Source: Toxoplasma gondii ME49 (Eukaryota; Apicomplexa; Conoidasida; Eucoccidiorida; Sarcocystidae). Taken from it: 64,000 nt of DNA. The notes under the pieces are model-generated. The model ran no database searches. It saw only the letters and a program-made list of their open reading frames with translations, and was not told the DNA's origin. Location: NCBI RefSeq assembly GCF_000006565.2, contig NC_031479.1, forward strand, positions 2,692,289 through 2,756,288. Direction: 5' to 3'. The first letter of the stretch is position 1; every line of letters starts with the position of its first letter. Shown piece by piece: positions 52,579 through 64,000 of the stretch. Made by a program: the position numbers and the translations under genes.

Positions 52579-55500
52579 CTACTCGACGAGATCGAGTAAG
52601 TCATCAACGTCATGCGGATCTAAGGGTCTCGCGGCCGTCATCGCAGTTTGGGTCGAAAGCTCTTGCACTGATTCGTCTTCGTAGATTCTCAGAGACTGGG
52701 CCGGCTCGAGGTCGACGCGTGGGTCCTCGGCGTGCGTGATGAGGCCGATTTTTCTGGATTTTAGCAAGTTCCAAAAGGTCCGGAAGCTGTCGTCGGCCGC
52801 AGCATCCGCCCGACACTGTTCCGCCTTCACTTCCGCAAGAAACTCATTGAATTTCTCGCCCTCCAGTTCTCTTCGGCATCCCTCCCTCAGAGCTTCTACG
52901 CAGACGAGTGCCTTGCCAAGGTGTTGTTGTCGCCGAAAGTTCTGCAGTCCCGACGTCTCTCCTCCTCGCCCAGCTCCCGTTGGCCTCTCCAGCGCTCCCT
53001 GCGGCGGCCCCGCTGCCCGCAGAAACTTGAAGATCATCTCAGTCATTTCCTGAATCGCTTTCTCAGTCAAATCCGTTTCCTTTACTTCGAGTAGTCTCTG
53101 GAAGTCTCGAACCGGGTTCACGCTGTGTACATGCAGAGCCTTCAGAGCCTCGAGTTTCTTCTGCCGTTCTTCCTCTTCAATCGCCCGCTCGAGTTTCTCT
53201 GTCTCCTCCCGCCGCGCCTCCGCTGTCATTCGCGGCTCTTCCCCAGGTGTATCGAAATGGGGCTCGGTCCACTCGCCCGACACTTTCACATCTCGAACAA
53301 CCAGCTCCTTCTGTTTCCTCACGACTTCTCCGAACAACAGTTTCTGCTGAACTTCCCTCTGTCGTCGTCCTGCCGTCTGGGCTTCCAGCGACGTTGCCTG
53401 AGGAAAAGCCGCCTTCAGAGCGGCATCAACCTGCGTCTCCCGCTGGCCGGCCTCTTTGGTCTGTTCGACGGAGGCGTCCGGCTGCTCAGAATCCAGACAC
53501 CCTGGAGTTCGCACCGTGAACAGCCTCTCGACTGGAGACCCGCGAGCCCACATGTGGTGCAGGCGATGTTGGTGACTCTCCTCCGCCTCCCTCCAAGTTG
53601 TTTGTGCCTGCGTCTCGCTCCCCTCCTCTCCAAGAGCCACCGGAGGCGACGCCGGATTGTAGTGTCTGTACACCAAAAGCTGGTAGTACCGCTGGAGCGT
53701 CGGGTTGTGGATTTTGTGAAGAGACAAGCTCTCCGACTTCGTCGCAAAGCTGGAAATCGAATCTGGCAAGAAAGATGGAAAGGCGGCAGACGAACACGGA
53801 GGCGACGGAGAGTGAACTCGAGTTGAAGGATCCACCGCGATCTCCAGCGGTGCATTTGTTTGCCACCCGGCAGGAGAAGAAGCGGGAGCCTGGAGAGCTT
53901 TGCGCTGCGCCTCCACTTCCTCCCACTCTCCATCAATTGGCTTTTTTTCGGCCTCTCTATCGCCTTCGTCCTTCTCCGAAGCTCTTCCTCCCTTCTCGCC
54001 TGACTTCACTGACACCTGGGGGCTTCCTGGAAGCGTAAGACTCTCAACGAGTGTCTCTACAGCTCGCAGTTGACGCGGCGTCACGGACGGGAGCGAGGGC
54101 AGCCGGAGCTCGAGCATATCTTCTGCCACAGGTAAGTAGATAAGATGAAGCCCGTAGGTCTTGTCTTCGTCTCCGGCCTCCTTTTGGTTTGTTTCTTCTT
54201 CTCTCTTGACGTCGTCACTCTCCTTCAACGAGGCGGTCGCCTGCCATGCCTTTCTTTTCTCCCTGTTACCCCCTCCAACGTGAGGAAGAAGCGCGACAAG
54301 CTTCGCTGGATAGCCCCCCCGCCACACGAAGGAGCAGAGGAGAACAGAGTCAAGACGCTGCAGCGCAAGGACTAAAGAGCGCAAGGCGACGAGAGACGGT
54401 CGGTTGTTGAGCGCGCAGGTGACGTATTCTGGAGGGCCTAGATTCCACCTGAAGAACGGGATTTTCAGAAAACAGCAGACGAAGCAATGCTGTGCGCCTC
54501 AGGGGGAAACTGAATCGAATATGTACGTGTTAGTCTTCACGGAGACGTTGGCGTTTTATCTGCAAGCCATCCGTGTCTAGGAAGGTGGAAAGCGCAAGAG
54601 AGAGAACCTACAGGGAGAAACGGGAAGCACTATTTCCTGGGTTCGATTCCTCTGCGTTTTCTCGACAACGTGTTCTCTCTCATTCTCTGCTTTTCAGGCT
54701 ATTGAAGGCCTCGCAGGACGCAGAAGTCGCCTCCAGAGAGTGGCGTTTTTCGAGATCGATTCTCAACTCTTTTCTTGCTTCGCGTCTCACGAACACTCAC
54801 CACCTCTGAATACTATCGCGCCTCGTCACGCCCAAGACGACCAGGCCTGCCGTCGTTTGCTGCTTGAACGCCTGCTGCTCAACGCCGGAGACGGCGACCA
54901 GCTGTTTGCCGTATCGGTACGCGTACAGACGTTGTATGTGCACCCCAGCGTCGCCGCCGGCTCCGGGCGCCCGCTCGTCCTCGGAGGATCCGTCAGGCCT
55001 CCCGAAGATGCTGGTTCCATCCCGCTGTCGTGTGTCCGGTTCGCCTAACTTCACCGGCGTCCTTTCCGGGTCGTTCGCTCTGAAGTAAAATCTTTCGACT
55101 TTCAGATCCCTCCAGTCCTCATCGTGTTCCCCTTGGTCGTTTCGCGTTTTCTCAGCTCCGAAAGCGTCGCCTGGCGTGTCCTCTCGGGGAACAGAGTCCG
55201 TTCTTCTTCGTGTTGCAGGCCGAGAGACCCCCACGAAGACGCGCTTGCGAAGAGTCGGTACTGGCTCTTTCCTAGTCCTTACGAAGACATACACGGGGAT
55301 CAGGAAGGCCTTCGAGACTTCGAGATTCACCCGACACTTCGTCGACAACCGCTTCGGTGGAGGATAGAACGCGGTCATAAACGGGGAAGCCAAGAAACTC
55401 CGGAGAGGAATCAGCGTCGAGGCCACAAGAGAGAGGGACGCCAACGCAGGACGAAGAGGCGAGACAAAATGCTGATTCAAACGCGCGCTCGGATCACCTG

Positions 55501-57759
55501 GACGCCAGATCCCCGGATGCGTTGGAACAGAGCCATCTGCGCACGAGGCAGAAACAGAGATTAGAGAGGGGAGATGAGGCAGGCAAACAGCGAGAGAAAC
55601 AGAGGCAGAGGGAACGAAAGGAGACACAAGGCTGCACAACGAATGGAGAGGAGACAGGCAATCCGTAATGCGCTTTGTGTCACATGCACCCCGCAGACGA
55701 CCAAGGAAAATGCACGACAAACGCAGCAGCGAGGATAGAGACAGAAAAGAGACAACGAAGAAGGGAGAGGAGAGGAAAGAAGACAGGAGCAGACAAGCTG
55801 GCTGACTCAATTGCCCCGACGAAACGCCGCTTAAAGTGTCTCAACTATTACCTAAAGATCATTTCCCCAGCTTTGCTGGGCCTGTATAATAGGTATATCC
55901 ATATATATATATATATATATAAAAGTGGTGCATGCATGCAGATACCCACATATGCATATCTTCATAAATATCTTAGTGTGCATATATATATATATATATA
56001 CATGCTATGAAACGTGTTCTGAAGAGATCCACCACTGTATTTTGAGGCATCTGCAACTAGGAGTGGAAGCCGTCTGTGTGAACTTGAGGTGTATGCGTGC
56101 TCCGTGTCTTTGTTCTGGAGAGTCGTCCGCGGCAGTCTGTTCTTTCAGCTCAGAAACGAAGTCGCTCTGAGTTGCCTTACCAACAATGATGAAGTGGACT
56201 CGAATACCGAGCACCTCAAGACGGTCCCGTACAGCTGGGATATCCTCAGGGGTTGCTGGGCTTGACTGGCAGTCGGAGAAAACGAGGAAGGAGACATTAT
56301 TCTGGAGGTCGCAGTAGAAGAGAGAAAAGACAAGAATTGTTAGAAATGGAACACGGTTTTTTAATGATTTGAAAACAGTTTTTTCGTAAAAACGTTCAGC
56401 ATAGCTTTTAACAACATAGAACGGAGAAAGTGTCTGATTATTGGATTCGTTTTCTTTTACAGTGTGTGCAAATCAAAAACTTAAGTCATTGAAAACGATA
56501 CAAAACAGCAAACGGATAGCGCCAAGTGGAGAGATCGACGACCACAACAGAGGGTCCTGGACGGTAGAGAAAACAAAGCAATGGAAACAACAGGGTGCAG
56601 TTGAGGAGTGTCTGTGTCTGGCAGAAGAGGCGAACAAGCACATGAGACAGCCAAGAGAAAAAGAAGCTGGCAAGCCGAAGTCAGGTGTCTCTCCACTCGT
56701 CCGACGCGCCCCTGACTCCAACGAGGATCCAGACAAGACAGAAGTGGGACAGCGAGTTTGGAGGGGAAGCTGGAAAGAAAAGAGAAGCATTTTTCATGCA
56801 GTTCATGTCCGGTCTCTGTTGTCAACTCTTTGCTCCCCTTGAGTTCCCCAGTTCTGGATCGCTTATCATTGGCCGTGGAAAAAGGCACAACGGAACTTAA
56901 ATCTGGTAAGCAAAGACCCTCAAAATGCAGGCCGCTGTAAGTGGTAAGCAAGCAAATAAGATCAACCACGCATCTTCGTGATAGATAAATGACTCAGTTA
57001 CGAGTCCTCTTGTCACGCGAATTAACATTCACAGTCATCCACGAAGTATCGGTCCGATCTTCTATCCCGGCCAGCTTTAACCCCGCGGCGCCTGTTGTTG
57101 TCTGTTGTTCACACTGTGCAAGTTCTGCTTGTCAGGAAACAGAGTCCGTGTGCTGTTCTCACCTGCGACAGCTTTGGGCCATACGTTTTCTCAACCATGT
57201 CGACGGCGACGACAAGTCCGTCAATGGCGTCACTCCGATTCGCCGAATTCTTGACTTTCTCTAACTCCTGCACGAGCTTCCAGGAGGCGCTTTCGGGACG
57301 CAGAGAAACCTCGACATGTTTGTACCCTTCCTCTGCGTCTCCCGTGTCTCCCGGCTGGATGTCGCCCTCGACAGGCGCGAGTGGATTGTCCGTTCTGCAG
57401 CTGCCAAAGCACACGACGCCGACGTCGACTTTCGCGGACGTCGCAGCGAGGCGCTGTACGTACGCTCGAGCTGCGCGCTTCATGGCGTGGAAACTCGAGA
57501 GATCCGCACTTCTGTCTGCTGCCGATATTGATGGAACAGAGTCTGGGGAAAGAGGCACTTGGGACGGCGTTGAATCGGCCTTTTTGGAAAGAGGAGACGG
57601 CGAAGAGGCACCTCCAGAAGACGCGAATGAGGAAGAGAGCGCCTCAGTCTGCGCTACCAGCGCATCTGAAAAGTCGCCGCGAAGCGTCTGCTGCATTGTA
57701 GCGCCGCAGTCCAAGAGCAGGACAATCACTCGCTTGAAGCTTTGCCCAGGAAGCGCCAT
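52579..57759 (-). CDS. KU80: KU80, DNA end-joining factor
   Basis: Ku80 pairs with Ku70 in a ring that binds DNA double-strand ends and starts non-homologous end joining. Four exons are 57759-57163, 56301-56181, 55536-54801 and 54448-52579. They sum to 3324 nt (1107 residues plus TAG) with matching phases. The start MALPGQSFKRVIVLLLDCGA opens the von Willebrand A fold; VDVGVVCFGS..TDNPLAPVEG and FLVFSDCQ follow as in animal Ku80. The Ku core includes PKRLSTKCRVNLEV, YAYRYGKQLVAVSG and GLVVLGVTRRDSIQRWW. A Ku80-type helical C-terminal domain follows (NPVRDFQRLLEVK, EALREGCRRELEGEKFNEFL, LLKSRKIGLITHAEDP). The protein ends PHDVDDLLDLVE, resembling the DNA-PKcs-binding tip of vertebrate Ku80. 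It is longer than the human protein (about 730) owing to charged insertions. Exon 3 has two same-phase donors 3 nt apart (54801 or 54804). Confidence 0.93.
55888..55922. repeat. (TA)n microsatellite in KU80 intron 2
   Basis: A run of TA repeats after CCATA, in the intron between KU80 exons 2 and 3. A second run lies about 60 bp further on. Confidence 0.88.
55980..56003. repeat. Second (TA)n microsatellite in KU80 intron 2
   Basis: About ten TA units bounded by GCA and CATGC, in the same KU80 intron as the array at 55888-55922. Confidence 0.86.
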
Positions 57760-59905
57760 TTTGCGAGGAGAATAAGAAAGAGAAGTCGGCTAGACCATGC
57801 AGTATTTTGGGAACTTCCGCCTTGCAAGTAGAAACAGTCGGTGTGCAAGTAATCCGCGACCCAGAACTGCGTATACCGCAACTCGAACAGAGACATCATA
57901 GACGTGGGCGATACTCACTGTGGGTTGAGTTACAAGAGGTGCAGAGGCTCAAGATCAAGAAGAGAAAAAACGGCGACACAAGTTAGAAAGTCCGTTGGTT
58001 TGGGGAGAAGAAAATGCACAGGACAGAAGTTGGCGAATCTTTGGGGGAAAACTGAACTCCGAGCAGCACATGCATTCATAAAAAAAGAGCTTTAGCCCTG
58101 TCTAGAGCGCCTGTCAAGTTGCTCAATTTGTGGTCTCGTTCAGGATTTCAAAAATGTAACGGAACTCAGGATCGAACCGTCGGGCCATCTCGACCCGACT
58201 CCATAACGACGATTTAGTTTGGCCTTCAGAAAAAGTTTCAGAGAAACGCCACATGAAGAGTCGGATCTCGCTCACGTGGAGATCCAAGCGAGGACTTATG
58301 ACCCCAGGAACTATAGGTCCCGAATTCATTAATAGAGTGGCTGTTTGGTTTTCATGACTGGCGTCACTTTCAATACCCCAGGTATACTACAGTTTCTCTA
58401 GTAGGAACAGGAACAGAAACACGCACTGCGAGGCGTCCGCCGGTTTTCCTGTCCCGTAATGTCGGAATAGTTCCCATCAGAAACAATGGAGCTATCCATT
58501 TTTTCGACAGAGAATCCGGGAATATGAGAAAGGTGTACCCGTTTGTTGTCGGCGATGTACGTCATGTGTGTGTGCTGAGGCGAACCGGGGACGGGCAGTG
58601 AAGACACACAAGTAGCGATTTAATCTTTGACTGAGTGAAGTGCAACTGAAACGGAAATATGATGAAAAAGACGTCTTAAGCGGTGGAAAAGGACAACTGT
58701 TTCCAGTTTAGACAGAAAGCTCTTTTAGCCGTCAGAGAAACGCTAGTTGACCTGTGCAGTCGAAGCAGTTGCATGCAAGCAGTCTCGTCTCAGGATAAGT
58801 TCCGTACATACTGTTTTAAGTTCCTTCTTTACGGCTCTGTTTCCTAGGTCTGAAGGTCCATGTTTTCCATTTGACGGGGGGAATTCGAGTTAACGTAAGC
58901 CAAATGGAGAAGCTTCGTTTCCACTCGTTGGACTCGCCGCGTGTAATAGAGGGCCGGACGTCCTTTCTCAGGGGTTCCCTTTCGACTTCCAGTTTCGTCC
59001 ATCTGTGCTCCTCAAAGAATTGCAAATATGAAAGCATTTCCAGTTTCTTCAAGGAGTGGTAAGATCGTCGAAAAAAAACAGTTGGTCACACAGCAGAGGT
59101 TGGGCAGAGAACTATATTTAAACGGCACGTCGAAAGTTCCCCATCCCTATTCGTTCGCCTCTGCTAAAAGAACTATTCTCTTTTATTTTGAGTCTTCAAG
59201 TGGTTGAGGTCCCCAAGTGAATCCTTCCCAAATTTTTAAAAGGGTTTCCTATTCGCAGGTCGTAGTTGAAAGGATACTTTCAACCAGCTCCATGGTAACT
59301 TTCCGTGCTTTACTAGGGAGACGTTTGAGTCGTTCGTGGACCTCTGTTGGTATATTCAAGAGTTTCCCAGGCGATTTAGAGGAACTCTATTTGTACTTAC
59401 GTCCGTACAGCATATGAACTGATCGTAAGGAGAAACCAATTCAACAGAATCATTGTTTGTCGCACAAGTCTAGCAACTGCTGATCGATTAGCTGGTTGTT
59501 GACATAGAGTCTTCCTGGGGAGTTTTAGGAAATAGCAAGGACAGACAAGGAAATTCTTTTCGTACGTACGGTGGCACGACGGCATTGGTCTCGTTTTCTC
59601 TGCAAAGAAACCAAAAAGGTATCGGGTGTGTGTCGATTGCCGTTTTCTACATTTTATATTCATAGAACAAGGAAGCTGCCGTGACGTCGAGAAATCTCTT
59701 TATCCAGAACTGGTGGTGTGTTCGTAATGACGTCCTTTCTTATTAGTGTACAAGTGTTCTCGGAGATTCGAGTATCGAATAGCATATGGCTGGCCTGATC
59801 AAAATTAGGAAGCGAACGACTCTAAAGTGAATATCATGATACGTCACTCAAGTTCTTCGACATCGACTGTCTTTGTCCCGCTCGATAGTGGTGGCTCGCA
59901 AGTTT

Positions 59906-59945
59906 CCTTCAAGATCTAAATCAGTCGTCCAACTCGTGGTGTACA
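59906..59945 (+). other. Probable NUMT: small-subunit rRNA fragment, copy B
   Basis: It shares CCTTCAAGATCTAAAT exactly with 42448-42464 and continues CAGTCGTCCAACTCGTGGTGT. This is again close to the conserved SSU rRNA segment GTCGTCAGCTCGTG. The two copies differ at about six of the following 23 positions, as expected for old insertions from the same organellar template. Confidence 0.5.
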
Positions 59946-60297
59946 GCTATCATGAAGAACGTGGTCTTTTGTATTAATTTAAATTTCATTGGCAGGTTGG
60001 TGACATCACTCGTCAACAATGCGTGTCTCCAGATGTAGCACTGAATGGCTGGTGAGTTGGGTAGCCCTATGACGTCGATTGCTAGCAGTGCTATTCTACC
60101 ACACCAGCACCATTTGTGTCCCTGGCGTTATTCTGGCCGCAGAAAGCCCAGCGTTTGCCACACTTTTGTGTCTCTTGCTCTTCGCCGCTTTTGAGTGTTC
60201 CAGAATTTCGCTGCTGCCGTAGTTCACCGTTCTCACGAATTCCGAGGACTTTCAGTTCCGCAATTCGAAGGTGCCAACACTGTTAATGACCAAAGCT

Positions 60298-60816
60298 TCA
60301 AAGCATACACGGAAGGCGCGCACGGCGACGTTTGCACAAGTTTGGCAAGGAAACGCGCAGTTGAACAGACAAAGCTGCACAGAGACTGCACGATGCAACT
60401 GGAACAAAAAACGATCCGTCAGCGTGTGCGTGCAGATGTGTACGGTCTTTTCCACCGTCAGCTACAGTGAGAATGTGAACTTCTGCTCGAAGTCGTGAAT
60501 GCACAGTCGTGGGATTGTCCACTAGCAGGAAATTCATAACCTTATCACTGGCATTCGGATACTCAGCGCCGGTCCTGTTTGCAAAAGCGATTCCCCGAAA
60601 AAAAGACGGCACTTTCACGGTCAGTTTCTCTTGTACGCTGTCCTGCCGTTGTCTGTAGCTACCATGAGGAGTAGCTTGTGGAACGAAAGTCGAGAGACAA
60701 CTTAAGATTCCACACCAGAACAGACGACTCGAAGCTCCATCAGACACTTTTTGTAACAGCTTTTCGCAACGAACACTGAACAACCTCGTACATGACATGC
60801 GGTCTACCGTCTTCAC
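60298..60816 (-). CDS. Doubtful 172-residue ORF with a hydrophobic N-terminal segment
   Basis: One open minus-strand frame starts MKTVDRMSCTRLFSVRC and has a hydrophobic stretch at about residues 32-47 (RLFWCGILSCLSTFV) that could be a signal anchor. The rest (for example EKLTVKVPSFFRGIAFANRT) resembles nothing I can name. About one open frame this long is expected by chance in the window. Overlapping plus-strand frames weaken it further. It could be a secreted single-exon protein, a decayed gene, or noise. Confidence 0.22.
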   Translation of the reverse strand: MKTVDRMSCTRLFSVRCEKLLQKVSDGASSRLFWCGILSCLSTFVPQATPHGSYRQRQDSVQEKLTVKVPSFFRGIAFANRTGAEYPNASDKVMNFLLVDNPTTVHSRLRAEVHILTVADGGKDRTHLHAHADGSFFVPVASCSLCAALSVQLRVSLPNLCKRRRARLPCML

Positions 60817-61673
60817 AGCTCATATGCTAATACTTGACGCCCCTACTTTCACATAAGAGGTTCTATCTTTCTGATTCAAAAGATCGTTCTTCCGCTGATT
60901 TTTCCGCTTAGACCTATCTACTCGTTCGTGAACCAGAAGCAGATCCTCCTCTGATGTCGCCATCTGACTATTTTTTTACAATACGGCAAGCACTCTGTCG
61001 GGGCAACTATGGAATTACGGCGAAGGAAAACTGGTCGTTTTAAATGGTGAGATGCCAATTTCAGTCAAAAGCAACTGAGTCTAAAGTCAAAGCGTTTTCA
61101 GTGGCCGATCTACGATTCTGCCTGAAGAACGTAAAACTCGCAGCTACACCATATACTGTTGGTCTGTACCACAATGTCTGTGTGTAATCAGTTTTCGATT
61201 GGGGACTTTCAACTTCACCGAGAATTGTTCTTTCTGTACTATCAGATCTTCTTTTATCGATTTGAGATATCAATTCTCAATACATGCATAGGTACCATGG
61301 GAATGTAGTTTTACCTCCTGCACGAGGTCCCAGGTCTGTTGGTCGGGCGCAAAGATCCAGTACTAGCCGTATAGGTACCTAGCCCTCTAAGTAGCCCTAT
61401 TCGCTAATAACGCATTGTAAAGATTTCTCACAGAAACCTATTAAAAAAACCGGCGCAACAGTTAAGTGACTCGGTAACGCAAAACAGCAGGTCTCAGCGC
61501 CGCCACTGTTTAGGACGGAAGGGAGAACTTGCTTTGCCCTTGTCGCACAGTATATTAGCATTCTGTTTCTTCGGACTTTGACAAGGACGCATCTCTCTCC
61601 ATTGTCTCTTGCGAGTGTTTTAAAAGTTCTTCTTCCCTGTATTTCTCTCGTTGGTACGCGTCCCTAAAACCCC

Positions 61674-62046
61674 TTAGCACTCTGATTTTTCGTTGGCTGA
61701 AATGGAAACTTCTATCGCCTTTGTCTCCTGCTCCTCGGTGTTGTCCAAGTCCTTCTTCCCTGCATTTTCCTTCTTCGTGCGAGCCCGGTGAGCTTTCGAC
61801 TTCACGTGGTCCAGCCAGTCTGTCTCGCCAATGCATGTTCGATTGCACAGGGTGCACGTTCGCGGTCTGCATGCGACCGTGAAAGGAGAATAGAGAAACG
61901 AAGGTCGACGACAGGCGTTTTTCCGGCAAGAGAACACAGCGGCAGACTCGCAGTGACAAAGCTGGGTGTCTGCATCTCACCATGGAAGTACATTCAGGAT
62001 CCTGGGTCATGTTGTATATCTCCGTCAAACTCAGTATCCATACCTA

Positions 62047-62083
<37 letters not shown>

Positions 62084-64000
62084 GGGAAGTAGATAGGCGC
62101 ACAGTTACATGCGTCCAGATGTAGCGTACGTGCAGACGAAGTGGCGGAATGCACACACGGAAGTGACCTCACCAAACAAACACTGAAAATATGCAGAAAT
62201 AACCAGACGAGTGAATGGAGCTGAATATATAAACGCATGAATATATAGGTGATTCGTGGTCGAAGTCACAATTGAATTCGCATCTTTATGAAGACGAAAG
62301 AAAGTGAATTCCTCACCGGTTGAGACCGCCGTCGACCCACGGGTCTTTTCCTATTGTGGACGCGACACCTGAAGCTTGCCCAGACAGAGCCTTGAGTCTC
62401 TCGCGTTTAGCTTTTTCTGCTTCTGAAAACGTGGCAAAGCATGCACACTATTAGACATGCTGTGATGCTCGAAAAGCACTACTAATACCCTGCTTTTCCT
62501 TAGTAAATTTGAATTTAACATGACTTCTTTTCTCTCACATCGGAACGAAGACAACAGCGAGACGCTTGAGCGCCGTCTAGCCCTAGTGTATCGGAAACGG
62601 GTGCAATGTCAAGAACGAAAAGAGGATGCGTTTTGCATGCATGCACAGGCTGCGAACCGAGGCAATCAAAAAAAAGGGGAAGAGCACCAGAGTCACAAGA
62701 ACCGCGCTTGCACTCTTCGGAATACCGGCGGGAGCCTAGATGGACGTGTACCTCCACCTCCCATCGACACTGATCACTTCACCTGTAGAATTCTACGCAT
62801 TCATAAACTATACGAGCAACAGCCTCTGGCATTTACCGAAAGTGGAAAAAACTGAGAAGAAACGCCGAAAAAGCTGGGAGCAGTTCTTCCTGGGACATCG
62901 GGATCTCTCTGAGATTTGGAGTGAAGGCGGCGAAAGACTCACCAGACAGGTGTGCAGCTGCAGCATGAGGATGGTCCTCCGTGAAAGGCTTGTTGTTGAG
63001 GAACTCTGAGGAAGAAGCAGAGAAGAGCACTGAAAAAACTGAAGGTTCGCTGCGTCTGCCTAAGCCTTCGCCACTCTCAGATTCATTGATTTCTTCTACT
63101 TTCTCGTAGAAGATCGGATACTCCGCATACAGCAAAGGGGAAGGCGCACTAACATCCGAAGAATTTTGCGTTCAGTTCTCAATCTCAACGTTTTCCTTCT
63201 GGTTCTGCCGTACGAAGGAAGTTTAAAAAGCGGCTACTTCATTCGAACAAGAGGCATGTTACTTCCACGGCTAGACGCTGCAGGAGAGGGGAGGCATGAC
63301 TCTCTAAAGCTCGTCGCTCTTTTGGGCTTCTTGAAACGACCCACGCATGAGCGTCCCCGACCGCTGTGCCCCGTGTCGAAGCTGGACTTCTCGAATTTTC
63401 AAGAAAAGGAAATGGGCATATGTGATAAAAAAAACAAACATGGCGAGCCGGGAGTCACAGAGAGCACTGCGAGAAAAACGATGCGCCACGGGATGCGGAA
63501 AAATCGAGAGCGACAGAGACACAGGACGCCACAAGAAAGAGAAACAGGAAACAATACGGCCTTCCGAGACCAAACTGAAAGATACACGTGCTGGATTAAA
63601 TATTCTACCAGTGTTCCTATTTCTTGGAAGCAAGAAACAAAAGGGTAAACTCAAAGACATTGTTGCCAACAGAATAACACGAAATCCCATGAAACTGGAT
63701 TATATATGCATATAGATATAGATAGACAGAAAGATAGTTAGGCGTGGCCAAGGGAGTGGCGAAAAATTGAGGGCGGAAACGAAGGTGAAGGCCATGAAAA
63801 ACGAAACGCGAAAGAGGAACCTGTGTTTGAAGAAAGGCGCGCCTACCGTGGACAATTCGAATCGCAGGCTCGTGCGTTTCGTCGTGCCACGCTTGTTCGT
63901 TCTCAGCTGAGATAAACAAGCAAATCCGTGACGTCATCACAGATCTCTTTGGGGCAACAAACGACGCGAATAAATGTAGGTGTTTCGTCCACATGTCGGC
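61674..64000 (-). CDS. TRIT1: tRNA isopentenyltransferase, C-terminal part (5' end outside the window)
   Basis: TRIT1/MOD5/MiaA enzymes add a dimethylallyl group to A37 of tRNAs reading UNN codons. Only the C-terminus is present. Exons are 63906-63847, 63005-62943, 62422-62317 and 61866-61674, with phases that agree. The peptide AENEQAWHDETHEPAIRIVH joins EFLNNKPFTEDHP, matching the conserved W-E...EPA-I-V segment before the zinc finger in animal TRIT1. A spacer with KDPWVDGGLN follows. A matrin/U1-type zinc finger (CTLCNRTCIGETDWLDH, then KSKAH; spacing C-x2-C-x12-H-x5-H) comes near the end, as in eukaryotic members. The tail is Lys/Glu-rich and stops with TAA at 61674. The catalytic N-terminal domain lies past base 64000. 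Whether the product goes to cytosol, mitochondrion or apicoplast cannot be judged here. Confidence 0.88.
62045..62082. repeat. (TA)n microsatellite in the last TRIT1 intron
   Basis: This is the longest clean TA array in the window (roughly 15 units), in the intron between the last two TRIT1 exons. Confidence 0.9.
63704..63738. repeat. GATA/TATA-type tract in a TRIT1 intron
   Basis: Irregular TATATGCATATAGATATAGATAGA units lie in the intron between the exons ending at 63847 and starting at 63005. Confidence 0.65.

Larger units (their letters stand above)
57760..61673. other. Spacer between the KU80 start and the tRNA transferase stop
   Basis: This 3.9 kb is the largest gene-poor stretch and should hold the KU80 promoter and 5' UTR plus the 3' UTR of the next minus-strand gene. 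It carries a probable SSU-rRNA-like NUMT at 59906-59945 and one doubtful 172-codon frame at 60816-60298. Nothing else is recognisable. Confidence 0.5.

Noticed and set aside
54630..54660. tRNA T-loop-like GGTTCGATTCC
   Set aside because: No acceptor stem, anticodon arm or D arm can be paired around it; it lies in KU80 intron 3.

Overview
The window is nuclear DNA of a coccidian apicomplexan, either Toxoplasma gondii or a very close relative such as Hammondia or Neospora. Genes are intron-rich with GT..AG introns, many introns and spacers carry (TA)n microsatellites, and coding exons are GC-richer than their surroundings. A 244-codon uracil phosphoribosyltransferase (UPRT) has the residue numbering of the T. 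gondii enzyme, including Cys128. From memory, UPRT and KU80 are close neighbours on T. gondii chromosome XI, and both are here. The sequence alone does not settle the species.

Layout, left to right. (1) 1-11480, minus: most of CFAP61, an axonemal protein with GNAT-like modules and a C-terminal flavoprotein-like domain; its 3' end lies outside the window. (2) 13374-17899, minus: ZMYND12, a MYND-finger/TPR protein of inner dynein arms. Both are flagellar genes, which in coccidia means male-gamete genes. (3) 21041-23975, plus: a five-exon gene for a 97-residue protein I do not recognise. (4) 26358-30446, plus: UPRT, eight coding exons. (5) 33126-37759, plus: a seven-exon gene for a 443-residue protein with an SR/RS-rich half and an unrecognised C-terminal module. 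(6) 39660-50670, minus: a 13-exon homologue of the replisome protein Ctf4/AND-1/WDHD1. (7) 52579-57759, minus: KU80, four exons, ending in a DNA-PKcs-recruitment-like motif. (8) 61674-64000, minus: the C-terminal part of a tRNA isopentenyltransferase (TRIT1/MOD5 type); its 5' end lies beyond the right edge.

The spacers hold little coding potential. They do contain decayed mitochondrial DNA in the nucleus (NUMTs): two cytochrome b pieces joined tail to tail at 38881-39052. Two short copies resembling a conserved small-subunit rRNA segment, at 42448-42486 and 59906-59945, are likely further NUMTs.

Functionally the window splits in two. The left part carries flagellar (sexual-stage) genes. The right part carries housekeeping genes: pyrimidine salvage, RNA-related, replication fork, end joining and tRNA modification. 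I found no RNA genes, CRISPR arrays or autonomous mobile elements. The exon models of genes 3-8 were assembled by hand from splice sites and reading phase and close exactly (UPRT 735 nt, RS protein 1332 nt, Ctf4 4824 nt, KU80 3324 nt, 97-residue gene 294 nt). CFAP61 and the 3' part of ZMYND12 are incomplete.
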